Shown piece after piece: positions 1 through 6,093 of a DNA stretch of 9,021 nucleotides (position 1 is the first letter of the stretch; each line of letters opens with the position of its first letter). The DNA lies in contig JAGFXW010000076.1 in assembly GCA_017861495.1 (NCBI GenBank), forward strand, positions 1 to 9,021. Reading direction: 5' to 3'. The notes under the pieces were generated by a model that made no database searches, had not been told where the DNA came from, and saw nothing but the letters and a program-made list of their open reading frames with translations. A program made the translations under genes and the position numbers. This DNA is from Bacillota bacterium. Its GTDB lineage: Bacteria; Bacillota_C; Negativicutes; CTSoil-072.

Positions 1-135
1 TCGAAACCCTAAAGGGAAACTTCGGCTTCGCGAAATCAAAGATTTCGAGCCTCAGTCTTAAGTTCGCTCTAAGGGTTCGGCGGGGGCAATAACCCCCTCT
101 GAACCTAAGGCTCACTTATATTCAGGCATAATTGA
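1..135. repeat. Palindrome-rich intergenic element downstream of gudD
   Basis: This non-coding stretch follows the gudD stop and consists mostly of inverted repeats. CGAAATC (31-37) pairs with GATTTCG (41-47) across AAA. GGTTC (74-78) and GGGGG (82-86) pair with CCCCC (93-97) and GAACC (101-105) around the loop CAATAA. GAGCCT (47-52) can pair with AGGCTC (108-113). The whole of about 60-119 is one imperfect palindrome. No U-run follows on the minus strand, so it is not a textbook terminator for gudD, although the RNA hairpin could protect the 3' end. The form suggests a dispersed palindromic repeat, cut by the window edge. Only the palindromes are seen; repeat status is inferred. Confidence 0.55.
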
Positions 136-1533
136 TCAACAGACAAAACTTGGACGCTTCGGATCGTATTTCCAATTAGGGACCAGATATTGCATGGCCA
201 TAGCATCATCGCGCGCGCCGAGGCCCACTTTTTTGTAGAGTTGATGCGCTTTTTCGACTTGATCCATATCGATTTCCACACCCAAGCCGGGTTTTTTCGG
301 CACTTCGACCAAACCACCGACAATTTTGAAAGGCTCTTTTGTCAAATTTCCCCGGCCTTCCTGCCAAATCCAGTGAGTATCAATGGCTGTAATTTCGCCG
401 GGAGCAGCAGCGGCTGCGTGAGTAAACATCGCCAAAGAAATGTCGAAATGATTATTCGAGTGCGAGCCCCAAGTCAAGCCGAATTCGTGGCACAGTTGGG
501 CTACCCGGACGGAACCCTGCATCGTCCAAAAATGCGGATCCGCTAATGGGATATCGACCGAATGGAGTTGCAGCGAATGCCCCAACTGCCGCCAGTCTGT
601 GGCAACCATGTTGGTAGCAGTCGGTAAGCCGGTAGCACGCCGGAATTCAGCCATGATCTCGCGGCCGGAATAACCATTTTCCGGTCCACACGGATCTTCG
701 GCATAGGCCAAAACGTGCTGCTGATTGCGGCATAGGCTGATCGCTTCGTCCAACGACCATGCGCCGTTCGGGTCGAGGGTTATCCTGGCGTCAGGGAACC
801 GTTTCGCCAATGCGGTTACCGCTTCAATTTCTGCAGCGCCGCTCATAACCCCGCCTTTTAATTTGAAATCTTTAAAACCATACCGATCGCTTGCCGCTTC
901 GGCCAGGCGGACAACGGCTTCGGGCGTTAACGCTTCTTCGTTCCGCAGCCGCAGCCAGCCGTCATTGTTTCCAGGGTCGTTATGGTAAGGCAAATCCGTT
1001 TTATTACGGTCGCCGATGTAGAATAGGTACCCGAGCATGCGTACCGCATCCCGCTGTTGTCCATTGCCCAGTAAAGCCGCAACCGGCACTCCCAGGAATT
1101 GACCCAACAAATCCAACAAAGCTGCTTCGATGGCGGTAATTACATTATCGGTCCGCAGGTTAATTTCATGCGGTTGTTTTAATACTGCCGCTTCGGCGGC
1201 GGACGTCACTTTGTGTACCGTAGATTGCGGCCCTGCGGCTTGCCGTTGCAGCAGTTGCTGTCGGACTGCATTGAGAATATTATTATACAAACCAATTGAT
1301 TGTCCAATTACCAGTGGTTGTGCTTTTTCCAGTGTCTGGCGGATCCCTTCTCCGCCCGGAACCTCGCCAACTCCGACCTTTCCGGAATTGTCTTTTAAAA
1401 TCACAATGTTGCGGGTGAAAAAAGGTCCATGTGCGCCGCAAAGGTTTAACAGCATACTGTCGTGGCCGGCTACCGGAATTACTTGCATTTCCGTGATAAC
1501 CGGCGTGCCGCCGCTGATTATTTGTTCAGTCAT
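136..1533 (-). CDS. gudD: D-glucarate dehydratase
   Basis: Cytoplasmic enolase-superfamily enzyme that dehydrates D-glucarate (and usually L-idarate) to 5-keto-4-deoxy-D-glucarate, the first step of glucarate catabolism. The 465-residue product matches the family along its whole length. The E. coli protein as I recall it is 446 residues, and key positions here fit with a constant offset of 19. Visible are the KxK base pair (K224, K226), metal ligands D254 (DPNGAW), E279 (AEDPCG) and N308 (TNMVATD), and the D332/H358 dyad ([17 protein letters not shown]). The N-terminal capping segment has the family string [17 protein letters not shown] near residues 12-28. An extra loop of Q/A-rich sequence near 91-120 accounts for most of the added length. 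The ATG at 1531-1533 has AGGAGG (1545-1550) in front. It follows gudP by 26 bp on the same strand and is surely cotranscribed. All catalytic residues are present. Confidence 0.96.
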   Translation of the reverse strand: MTEQIISGGTPVITEMQVIPVAGHDSMLLNLCGAHGPFFTRNIVILKDNSGKVGVGEVPGGEGIRQTLEKAQPLVIGQSIGLYNNILNAVRQQLLQRQAAGPQSTVHKVTSAAEAAVLKQPHEINLRTDNVITAIEAALLDLLGQFLGVPVAALLGNGQQRDAVRMLGYLFYIGDRNKTDLPYHNDPGNNDGWLRLRNEEALTPEAVVRLAEAASDRYGFKDFKLKGGVMSGAAEIEAVTALAKRFPDARITLDPNGAWSLDEAISLCRNQQHVLAYAEDPCGPENGYSGREIMAEFRRATGLPTATNMVATDWRQLGHSLQLHSVDIPLADPHFWTMQGSVRVAQLCHEFGLTWGSHSNNHFDISLAMFTHAAAAAPGEITAIDTHWIWQEGRGNLTKEPFKIVGGLVEVPKKPGLGVEIDMDQVEKAHQLYKKVGLGARDDAMAMQYLVPNWKYDPKRPSFVC

Positions 1534-1544
1534 GTAGTCATAAA

Positions 1545-1550
1545 CCTCCT
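1545..1550 (-). promoter_or_regulatory. Ribosome binding site of gudD
   Basis: A perfect AGGAGG on the minus strand lies 11 nt before the ATG at 1533. A second ATG only 2 nt closer than 10 nt upstream is followed at once by a stop in its frame, so the ATG at 1533 is the start. The site lies directly after the gudP stop, as expected for translation within one operon. Confidence 0.8.
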
Positions 1551-1559
1551 AAAATTCAG

Positions 1560-2897
1560 TTAGTCTTTTAACTCAAGCCGTTTGATTTCACCAACGATAA
1601 ACAAATAACTTATCATAGCAATGAAAGCGTGTATTCCCACATAGACCAATGCGCCGTTAAACGAACCGGTTGTGTGGACAATATAGCCGATTGCAATCGG
1701 CGTGCTGATACTGGAAAGATTACCGCAGGTATTCAACAAGCCGCCGCTGAGGCCGGCGATTTGTTTCGGCGCCGTATCCGAGTTTACCGCCCAGCCCAGG
1801 GCGCCGATCCCTTTGCCAAAAAACGATAATGCCATGAAACCAACTACCATCCATTGCACGTCTACATAGTTGCAGAAAACCATGCTCATCGACAACAACA
1901 TGCCCAGTACGATTGGCGTTTTTCTAGCTGCAGTCAAAGAAAAACCTCTTCGCAGCAAATAATCGGAGATGATACCGCCCAGAACCCCGCCGGCGAAACC
2001 ACAAATTGCCGGGATAGAAGCGATAATACCGGCTTTGAGGATGGTCATTCCTCTGGCTTGTACCAAGTAAACCGGGAACCAGGTAATGAAGAAGTAGGTG
2101 AGGGCGTTAATGCAGTATTGGGCAATGTAAATGCCGACCATCATCCTGCTTTTCAACAATTCTTTAATGTAATGAAGATTTGGCCCTTCTTGTTTGCCGC
2201 CGTCTTTCTTGCCTTGGTCCATATTGACCAAGGCGCCGCCATTTTCAATATACTCGATTTCTGCGTCATTGATCATGGGATGATCTTTTGGATTATGGAT
2301 ATATTTCTGCCAGACTAATGTGAACAGCATTCCTAGTACACCCATAACAGTAAAGACATAATGCCAGCCGAAACTATGCACCAGCCAGCCCATCAGCGGG
2401 GCAAAGAAAACAGTAGCGGCATATTGGGCCGAATTGAAAATCGCCGATGCGGTACCACGTTCGTTAGCCGGGAACCAAGCCGCAACAATCCGGCTATTGG
2501 CCGGGAACGAAGGGGATTCGGCAGCTCCTACCATGAACCGCAGAGCAAATAAAGTCATGACTGCGGTCATGCCGGTTAAAAAGCCGACGAAACCTTGGAA
2601 CAACGTAAACAATGACCAGAAAAAGATGCTGAAAGCATACACTTTTTTGGAACCGAACTTATCCAGAAGCCAGCCGCCGGGCAACTGGCAGGCTACATAG
2701 GCCCAACCAAAAGCGGAGAAAATATACCCCATATCCACGGAAGTCATTTTTAATTCTTTGGCGATTGCCGGTCCGGCAAGGGAAATTGTAGCCCGGTCAG
2801 CATAATTGATTACCGTAATAAAGAATAATACCGCAACGATTATCCAGCGGACATTCGTCATTTTTTTTGTCGAGATTTTGGTTTGTAAATTTTCCAT
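1560..2897 (-). CDS. gudP: MFS D-glucarate (aldarate) importer
   Basis: Inner-membrane major facilitator of the anion:cation symporter (ACS) family with about 12 membrane helices. It takes up D-glucarate and probably galactarate for GudD. From the ATG the product has 445 residues. Family signs are NYADR in helix 1 (about residues 31-35), the helix 2-3 loop motif GGWLLDKFGSKK (about 74-85), and RFMVGAAESPSFPANSR in helix 4. Later stretches such as SRMMVGIYIAQYC and FFGKGIGALGWA closely match E. coli GudP as I remember it. An in-frame GTG four codons upstream (2907-2909) is an alternative start. I prefer the ATG because the N-terminus then matches E. coli GudP in length, but neither start has a normal SD. 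A perfect 10-bp palindrome (2910-2935) abuts the GTG. Cotranscribed with gudD; probably controlled by the adjacent IclR-type regulator. Confidence 0.94.
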   Translation of the reverse strand: MENLQTKISTKKMTNVRWIIVAVLFFITVINYADRATISLAGPAIAKELKMTSVDMGYIFSAFGWAYVACQLPGGWLLDKFGSKKVYAFSIFFWSLFTLFQGFVGFLTGMTAVMTLFALRFMVGAAESPSFPANSRIVAAWFPANERGTASAIFNSAQYAATVFFAPLMGWLVHSFGWHYVFTVMGVLGMLFTLVWQKYIHNPKDHPMINDAEIEYIENGGALVNMDQGKKDGGKQEGPNLHYIKELLKSRMMVGIYIAQYCINALTYFFITWFPVYLVQARGMTILKAGIIASIPAICGFAGGVLGGIISDYLLRRGFSLTAARKTPIVLGMLLSMSMVFCNYVDVQWMVVGFMALSFFGKGIGALGWAVNSDTAPKQIAGLSGGLLNTCGNLSSISTPIAIGYIVHTTGSFNGALVYVGIHAFIAMISYLFIVGEIKRLELKD

Positions 2898-2909
2898 AGA
2901 CCACACCAC

Positions 2910-2935
2910 GCGAATTTATCTGTAAATAAATTCGC
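2910..2935 (-). promoter_or_regulatory. Perfect 10-bp palindrome at the gudP start
   Basis: GCGAATTTAT (2910-2919) and ATAAATTCGC (2926-2935) are perfect inverted arms around a 6-nt spacer. The element ends 12 nt before the gudP ATG and directly abuts the alternative GTG. In the mRNA it would form a hairpin between an SD-like AAAGGG (2939-2944) and the start. It may be a DNA operator or an RNA element acting on translation; the sequence cannot separate the two. Confidence 0.6.
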
Positions 2936-3008
2936 TTACCCTTTCTTCAATAGTATTTGTTTTCACTTGGACGTCTTACGTAGAGTAATTGGCCTATAAA
3001 TAGGCAGG

Positions 3009-3035
3009 CTAATTCATAAATAGACAGCTTGTCAT
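3009..3035 (-). other. Possible 8-codon leader ORF upstream of gudP
   Basis: ATG at 3033-3035 is followed by codons for MTSCLFMN and a TAG stop. In front lies AGGGAGGGG, only 4 nt from the ATG (GGAGG is 6 nt away), which is a much better SD than the one gudP has. It lies about 100 nt upstream of the gudP start and could be translated as a leader peptide coupled to the gudP hairpin. Nothing shows that it is used, and there is no run of one amino acid as in classic attenuators. Confidence 0.25.
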
Positions 3036-3121
3036 GGATCCCCTCCCTAAAAGCAGTATGACACTTCTTTAAGATGCGATAACTAAACTGGACTTTCTGT
3101 GATCGCGACAATCAATATCCG

Positions 3122-3162
3122 TTATAAAAATATCAGGAAATACGCAGCTAATATTTTTATAA
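3122..3162. repeat. AT-rich 12-bp inverted repeat
   Basis: TTATAAAAATAT (3122-3133) and ATATTTTTATAA (3151-3162) are perfect inverted copies with 17 bp between. The right arm's sequence TAATATTTTTAT (3149-3160) recurs directly at 3189-3200, exactly 40 bp away, close to four helical turns. It may be part of a looping or cooperative regulator site in the gudP control region. Confidence 0.4.
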
Positions 3163-3167
3163 TCAGC

Positions 3168-3194
3168 ATATTATTTCACTATGTGAAATAATAT
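3168..3194. promoter_or_regulatory. Probable operator, 12-bp perfect inverted repeat
   Basis: ATATTATTTCAC (3168-3179) and GTGAAATAATAT (3183-3194) are perfect arms around TAT. The core TTTCAC-N3-GTGAAA has the size and symmetry of IclR-family operators. A further half-site, AAAATATTATTTCA (3246-3259), is the exact reverse complement of 3184-3197. Position upstream of gudP and downstream of an iclR-type gene makes this the first choice for that regulator's binding site. The regulator-site match is inferred. Confidence 0.55.
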
Positions 3195-3260
3195 TTTTAT
3201 ATATGAAAAAAATTCTATATATTTTTAAAAAATCCTTCACGTAATAAAATATTATTTCAA

Positions 3261-3300
3261 AAAAACAGTGCAGGCTCAAAATATGGCCTGCACTGTTTTT
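3261..3300 (-). terminator. Rho-independent terminator of the iclR-type gene
   Basis: AAAAACAGTGCAGGC (3261-3275) and GCCTGCACTGTTTTT (3286-3300) form a perfect 15-bp stem around a 10-nt loop. On the minus strand the GC-rich stem is followed by TTTTTTT. It lies about 115 nt after the regulator's stop, so it separates the regulator transcript from gudP-gudD. The plus strand also ends in five T, so the element could work in both directions. Confidence 0.9.
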
Positions 3301-3414
3301 GATATGAAGTGTTAAAGGGGCTAAAGGATATCGGAAGTTGCCGATAGAAAAACGTGGTAGAAAGAGTTAAAGAAATTAAGAAGAGATGAGAGGGGATAAG
3401 ATGTTACGTCAGTT
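3301..3414. other. 3' untranslated stretch after the iclR-type gene
   Basis: The only structure seen is a 6-bp hairpin, TATCGG (3329-3334) with CCGATA (3341-3346). The plus strand from about 3362 to 3400 is almost all purine, so the minus-strand mRNA is pyrimidine-rich just after the stop. No gene is supported here. Confidence 0.4.
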
Positions 3415-4188
3415 TCATCGTTCGCCTACGGACCCCATTTGTGATGAAATACGATGGGAATATTCGAATAGCTGCGGGATGCATTCCAGAATTTTTTCTT
3501 GTGAATAAATACTTGTTGGTCCCGAAATACTGATGCCTGCAATAATTTCTCCGGCAATATTGTAGATCGGAGCGGCAATACAATTAATTCCATTGCTCCA
3601 TTCTTCAAAATCTACCGCGTAACCTTGTAAACGCGCTTTTGCGATTTCTGCAAGATAATCCGTTTCATTCGTGATTGTATGCAGCGTATATTGACGCACA
3701 CCGCGTTTAAAAACCTCCCGTGCTATTTCCGGTGATTTGCAGGTTAACACTTTGCCGAGGGCTGTGCAGTGGATTGGCCGCCGCATGCCGATGTGGAAAT
3801 AACCGTATACGCAATAGGAAGTCTCAGCCCGGGCAACATAGACCACTTCCTGACCGTCAAGAACAGCCAGGTTAACATTTACTTTTAACCGATTAGATAA
3901 GTCCTCCATTATAGGCAGACAAACCCGGCGAATTTCCATGGAATTGAGCACTATTCCTTGATATTTTAAAAAGCCGCGGCCCAATAAATAATATCCGTCA
4001 AGCTGTTCAACCAAATTGAACTCTTTCAATGTATTTAACATGCGGTGGGCGGTCGGTTGACTGATGCCGGTGATGGCACTGATCTCTTTCAATCGCAGTC
4101 TTGGTTTTTCGTATGAAAAACAATCCAAGAGAGTAATCGCTTTGGCAATACTGTTGTTTGGAAAATCTTTTGTTGCATCGGTTGGCAT
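3415..4188 (-). CDS. IclR-family transcriptional regulator
   Basis: DNA-binding regulator of 257 residues, the usual IclR-family length. Residues about 12-60 form the N-terminal winged helix-turn-helix; the recognition helix includes GISQPTAHRMLNTL (about 41-54), the strongest family mark. Residues about 80-250 form the ligand-binding domain, with the family strings HCTALGKVL (140-148), GYAVDFEEW (189-197), GINCIAAPIYN (200-210) and AGISISGP (217-224). The ATG is preceded by AGAGGG at 4195-4200, 6 nt away. It lies upstream of gudP-gudD on the same strand, so it probably senses glucarate or a keto-deoxy breakdown product, as KdgR-type family members do; the ligand is inferred. It has its own consensus promoter and terminator. 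Confidence 0.92.
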   Translation of the reverse strand: MPTDATKDFPNNSIAKAITLLDCFSYEKPRLRLKEISAITGISQPTAHRMLNTLKEFNLVEQLDGYYLLGRGFLKYQGIVLNSMEIRRVCLPIMEDLSNRLKVNVNLAVLDGQEVVYVARAETSYCVYGYFHIGMRRPIHCTALGKVLTCKSPEIAREVFKRGVRQYTLHTITNETDYLAEIAKARLQGYAVDFEEWSNGINCIAAPIYNIAGEIIAGISISGPTSIYSQEKILECIPQLFEYSHRISSQMGSVGER

Positions 4189-4220
4189 ATCCGTCCCTCT
4201 TTGCTTTCATATAGTAAAAT

Positions 4221-4235
4221 CGATAATCATTAGTA
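4221..4235. promoter_or_regulatory. Weak Fur-box-like sequence
   Basis: CGATAATCATTAGTA matches the Fur 7-1-7 consensus TGATAATnATTATCA at 11 of 14 defined positions. It lies between the -10 box and the start of the iclR-type gene. A match of this quality in AT-rich DNA may be chance. Confidence 0.2.
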
Positions 4236-4249
4236 TGTATTTTCTTTTC

Positions 4250-4279
4250 ATTATACGAAATATTGTTTTAACTTTGCAA
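4250..4279 (-). promoter_or_regulatory. Sigma-A promoter of the iclR-type gene
   Basis: On the minus strand TTGCAA (4274-4279), an 18-bp spacer and a perfect TATAAT (4250-4255) are found. Transcription would start near 4243, giving a leader of about 55 nt before the ATG at 4188. Confidence 0.75.
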
Positions 4280-4309
4280 TAGGTTTTAAAAGCAAATTTA
4301 TGTAAATAC

Positions 4310-4338
4310 TTGACGTATGTTAGATGTCTAACTACAAT
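4310..4338 (+). promoter_or_regulatory. Sigma-A promoter of the first marR-type gene
   Basis: TTGACG (4310-4315), a 17-bp spacer and TACAAT (4333-4338) make a near-consensus promoter. Transcription should start near 4345, at or beside an in-frame ATG pair. The spacer is almost filled by a perfect palindrome (4319-4332). The promoter is divergent from that of the iclR-type gene. Confidence 0.75.
4319..4332. promoter_or_regulatory. Palindromic operator within the marR promoter
   Basis: GTTAGA (4319-4324) and TCTAAC (4327-4332) are perfect arms around TG. The core TTAG-N4-CTAA has the form of the SlyA consensus TTAGCAAGCTAA, the best studied MarR/SlyA-family site. It sits between -35 and -10, where bound protein would block RNA polymerase, so autorepression by the MarR product just downstream is likely. 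Binding is inferred. Confidence 0.65.
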
Positions 4339-4344
4339 AAAATT

Positions 4345-4803
4345 ATGATGAAGAATAATATGATTGCTCTAGCGAGCCGAATAACAGAAACAGCGCATAA
4401 GCTAATTGTCAGGGAACTTGAATTGCGTGGAATTCATGGGGTTGTTCCTTCCCACGGGGGAATTTTGACCCTTCTTTTCACCGGCGATCCTTTTACGATG
4501 AAGGATTTAGCGGAAAAAATCCACAGGACAAAGCCAACGGTGACGGTGTTAGTCGATAAACTGGTAAGTTTGGGATATGTTATAAAAGAAAAAAGCAGAA
4601 AGGACAACCGGAGTACTTTCATCAAACTAACAGAAGAAGGCTGGAAGTTAAAACCAGCGTTCCTAGAAATTTCCGAAAGTGTGAATTCTTTAGTATACAA
4701 GGGATTGTCAGATAAGGAAGCAGAATGTGCAGAAGCAATACTGGGGAAAATTAAATGCAATTTAGAGGAATTGGAGGAGCCTTGCTCGAGGGCTTTGTTT
4801 TAG
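4345..4803 (+). CDS. MarR-family transcriptional regulator (first copy)
   Basis: Small dimeric winged-helix repressor, 152 residues from this start. The winged helix covers about residues 35-100: MKDLAEKIH, the recognition helix KPTVTVLVDKLVSLG (63-77), then the wing with RKDNRSTFIKLTEEG (85-99) carrying the family D-x-R pattern. Flanking helices would form the dimer domain. An ATG at 4324 also opens the frame, but it lies upstream of the expected transcription start and has no SD. The start at 4345, or ATG 4348, would be nearly leaderless; ATG 4360 is a third choice. Its last 42 bp overlap the end of the exporter gene on the other strand. It probably represses itself and perhaps the exporter; the ligand is unknown. 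Confidence 0.85.
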   Translation: MMKNNMIALASRITETAHKLIVRELELRGIHGVVPSHGGILTLLFTGDPFTMKDLAEKIHRTKPTVTVLVDKLVSLGYVIKEKSRKDNRSTFIKLTEEGWKLKPAFLEISESVNSLVYKGLSDKEAECAEAILGKIKCNLEELEEPCSRALF

Positions 4804-6006
4804 CCGCGCTAATTTGTAATAGCTTGCATACGCTGACAAATTGGCGAGTGTAATTACCAATGCCATGGGAATGGCAGTTGTTCCGCCGCCCAAACCAACG
4901 AGAGGGGACGCTATGGCTCCGAAGATAAAAGAGACTACGCCGAGTAAGCCGGACACGCTGCCGGCGGCATGCGGTTGGCGCTGAATTGCCAAGGAAAAAC
5001 TAGATGTTGCTGTAATTCCAATACATGACACTATAACGAACAATGGTGCCAAGATGCAAACTGCCGGTACTTCCATAGTGCTCAACGCCAATAACGCTAC
5101 GCTGCAGAATAATGATAAGTTTAAACCAAATAAAAGCAATTGTTTTTCACTGAACCGGCCGGTGAAATAACCGGTCAATTGGGCAAACAGCATGATTCCG
5201 ATCCCGTTTACAGCAAAACAATAACTAAATGTTTTCGCGGAAAGACCATAGACGGTTTGCAAGACAAACGGAGAACCGGCAATGTAGGCAAATAGGCCTG
5301 CGGTGATGAAACCCTGTACGAGAGTGTAGCCGACAAAGCTCTTATCGGCAAAGAGGCGTTTAAACGTAATAAACGTTGCCTTTAAACTTCCTGCGCTCCG
5401 CCGTTCTGCCGGCAAACTTTCTTTCATGCCGAAAATCACAGCTGCAGTTAAGAGGATACTGAAAGATCCCAGCGAAAAAAAGATCCCCTGCCAATTACTC
5501 AGCGAAAGGATTTGCCCGCCGATAACGGGGGAAAAAATGGGCGCGACCCCATTAATTAACATCAATAAAGAAAAAAACTTTGTTAGTTCTGGTCCGGAAT
5601 AAAGATCACAGGCAATGGCCCGGGATAAAACAACTCCGCCTGAACCTGCGAGGCCTTGGATAAACCGAAAAATAATTAACTCCCCGATGGAGGTTGCAAT
5701 CGAGCAGAGAAAGGATGTTACAATAAAAATCAATAAAGAGATTACCAAAGGCTTTTTTCGTCCATTACTGTCGCTATGGGGTCCAATAAAAACTTGCCCG
5801 ATAGCGATGCCTAGCAGGGTAGCCGTCAAACTAAGCTGTACTGAAGAGGAACTCGCACCCAAACGAGAGGAAATTTGTGGTAAGGCGGGCAAATATAAAT
5901 CTGTGCAAAGGGGCGCCAGGCCGGCCAAGCAGCCTAATATCACCGCAGCCCACAGCCGGTTATTCTCTGCGATTGGTTCTAAAATCCGTTGTTGTGAACG
6001 CTTCAA
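4762..6006 (-). CDS. Bcr/CflA-type MFS exporter
   Basis: Membrane drug or metabolite:proton antiporter of the 12-helix DHA1 group, 414 residues, normal for the family. Family signs are TDLYLPALP in helix 1 (about 35-43), the helix 2-3 loop GPHSDSNGRKKP (75-86), RFIQGLAGSGG in helix 4 (114-124), and the antiporter motif region GVAPIFSPVIGG in helix 5 (153-164). The start is a TTG at 6004-6006, with AGGTGA (6013-6018) 6 nt in front. It follows a MarR gene by 87 bp, and this gap holds a promoter with a palindromic operator, so expression is probably kept low until the MarR ligand is present. Known members export bicyclomycin, chloramphenicol or cysteine and dipeptides; the substrate here cannot be told. 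Bcr/CflA subfamily membership rests on helix 1 and overall likeness. Confidence 0.9.
   Translation of the reverse strand: MKRSQQRILEPIAENNRLWAAVILGCLAGLAPLCTDLYLPALPQISSRLGASSSSVQLSLTATLLGIAIGQVFIGPHSDSNGRKKPLVISLLIFIVTSFLCSIATSIGELIIFRFIQGLAGSGGVVLSRAIACDLYSGPELTKFFSLLMLINGVAPIFSPVIGGQILSLSNWQGIFFSLGSFSILLTAAVIFGMKESLPAERRSAGSLKATFITFKRLFADKSFVGYTLVQGFITAGLFAYIAGSPFVLQTVYGLSAKTFSYCFAVNGIGIMLFAQLTGYFTGRFSEKQLLLFGLNLSLFCSVALLALSTMEVPAVCILAPLFVIVSCIGITATSSFSLAIQRQPHAAGSVSGLLGVVSFIFGAIASPLVGLGGGTTAIPMALVITLANLSAYASYYKLARLKQSPRARLLQFL
4778..4800 (+). terminator. Weak terminator-like hairpin at the end of the first marR gene
   Basis: AGCC (4778-4781) pairs with GGCT (4791-4794) and is followed by TTGTTTT, which includes the stop codon. 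The stem is short, so termination may be poor, and readthrough would produce RNA antisense to the exporter gene. Confidence 0.3.
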
Positions 6007-6012
6007 AGAAAC

Positions 6013-6018
6013 TCACCT
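6013..6018 (-). promoter_or_regulatory. Ribosome binding site fixing the TTG start of the exporter
   Basis: AGGTGA on the minus strand lies 6 nt before the TTG at 6006. No ATG is available in frame nearby at a matching distance, so the SD supports the TTG start. Confidence 0.75.
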
Positions 6019-6045
6019 CATATAGTATATATAATAATTAAAATA

Positions 6046-6074
6046 ATTATACCACAATTTATTTAGTTTCCCAA
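6046..6074 (-). promoter_or_regulatory. Promoter of the exporter gene
   Basis: On the minus strand TTGGGA (6069-6074), a 17-bp spacer and perfect TATAAT (6046-6051) with the extended -10 TGG just before it. The -35 box lies over the centre and right arm of a 12-bp inverted repeat. It lies between the second marR gene and the exporter, so the exporter can be induced on its own. Confidence 0.8.
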
Positions 6075-6084
6075 CTAAATAAAT
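6057..6084. promoter_or_regulatory. Operator palindrome overlapping the exporter promoter
   Basis: ATTTATTTAGTT (6057-6068) and AACTAAATAAAT (6073-6084) are perfect 12-bp arms around TCCC. The repeat covers the -35 box and most of the spacer. Its inner half-sites TTAG and CTAA recur in the palindrome of the first marR gene, but with 8 instead of 4 bp between them. Binding by one of the two MarR proteins is likely but inferred. Confidence 0.7.
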
Positions 6085-6093
6085 AATCATGAA

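Larger units (their letters stand above)
2936..3260 (-). promoter_or_regulatory. Long leader and control region of gudP-gudD
   Basis: This AT-rich, gene-free stretch lies between the iclR-type gene terminator and gudP. It holds inverted repeats at 3122-3162 and 3168-3194 with a further half-site at 3246-3259, an 8-codon ORF (3009-3035), and two direct copies of ATAAATAG (2996-3003, 3016-3023) exactly 20 bp apart. The best minus-strand promoter I can find is TTGTCG (3106-3111), 18 bp, TTTAGT (3082-3087). It is a weak match, as expected if an activator helps. The start of transcription is therefore uncertain. Confidence 0.45.

Noticed and set aside
1130..1537. Open plus-strand frames opposite gudD (also 190-546, 725-988, 891-1139)
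   Set aside because: They lie antisense to a gene with complete family motifs, show no recognisable domain, and reflect the codon structure of the opposite strand.
1621..1640. CcpA cre-like TGAAAGCG inside gudP
   Set aside because: Only the left half matches; the right half lacks the needed CA end, and the place is deep in the coding sequence.
1854..2318. A 154-codon plus-strand frame opposite gudP
   Set aside because: It is fully antisense to a clear transporter gene; its composition (H, Q, N, and hydrophobic runs) mirrors reversed membrane-helix codons, and no SD is seen.
3255..3260. TTGAAA as a -35 box for gudP transcription
   Set aside because: No acceptable -10 box lies 16-18 bp downstream, and it sits on the U-tract side of the regulator's terminator.
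3401..3508. A 35-codon plus-strand ORF with an SD-like AGAGGGG in front, opposite the end of the iclR-type gene
   Set aside because: The SD-like string lies in a purine-rich tract, no plus-strand promoter is seen, and the product resembles nothing; it runs antisense to the regulator's conserved C-terminus.
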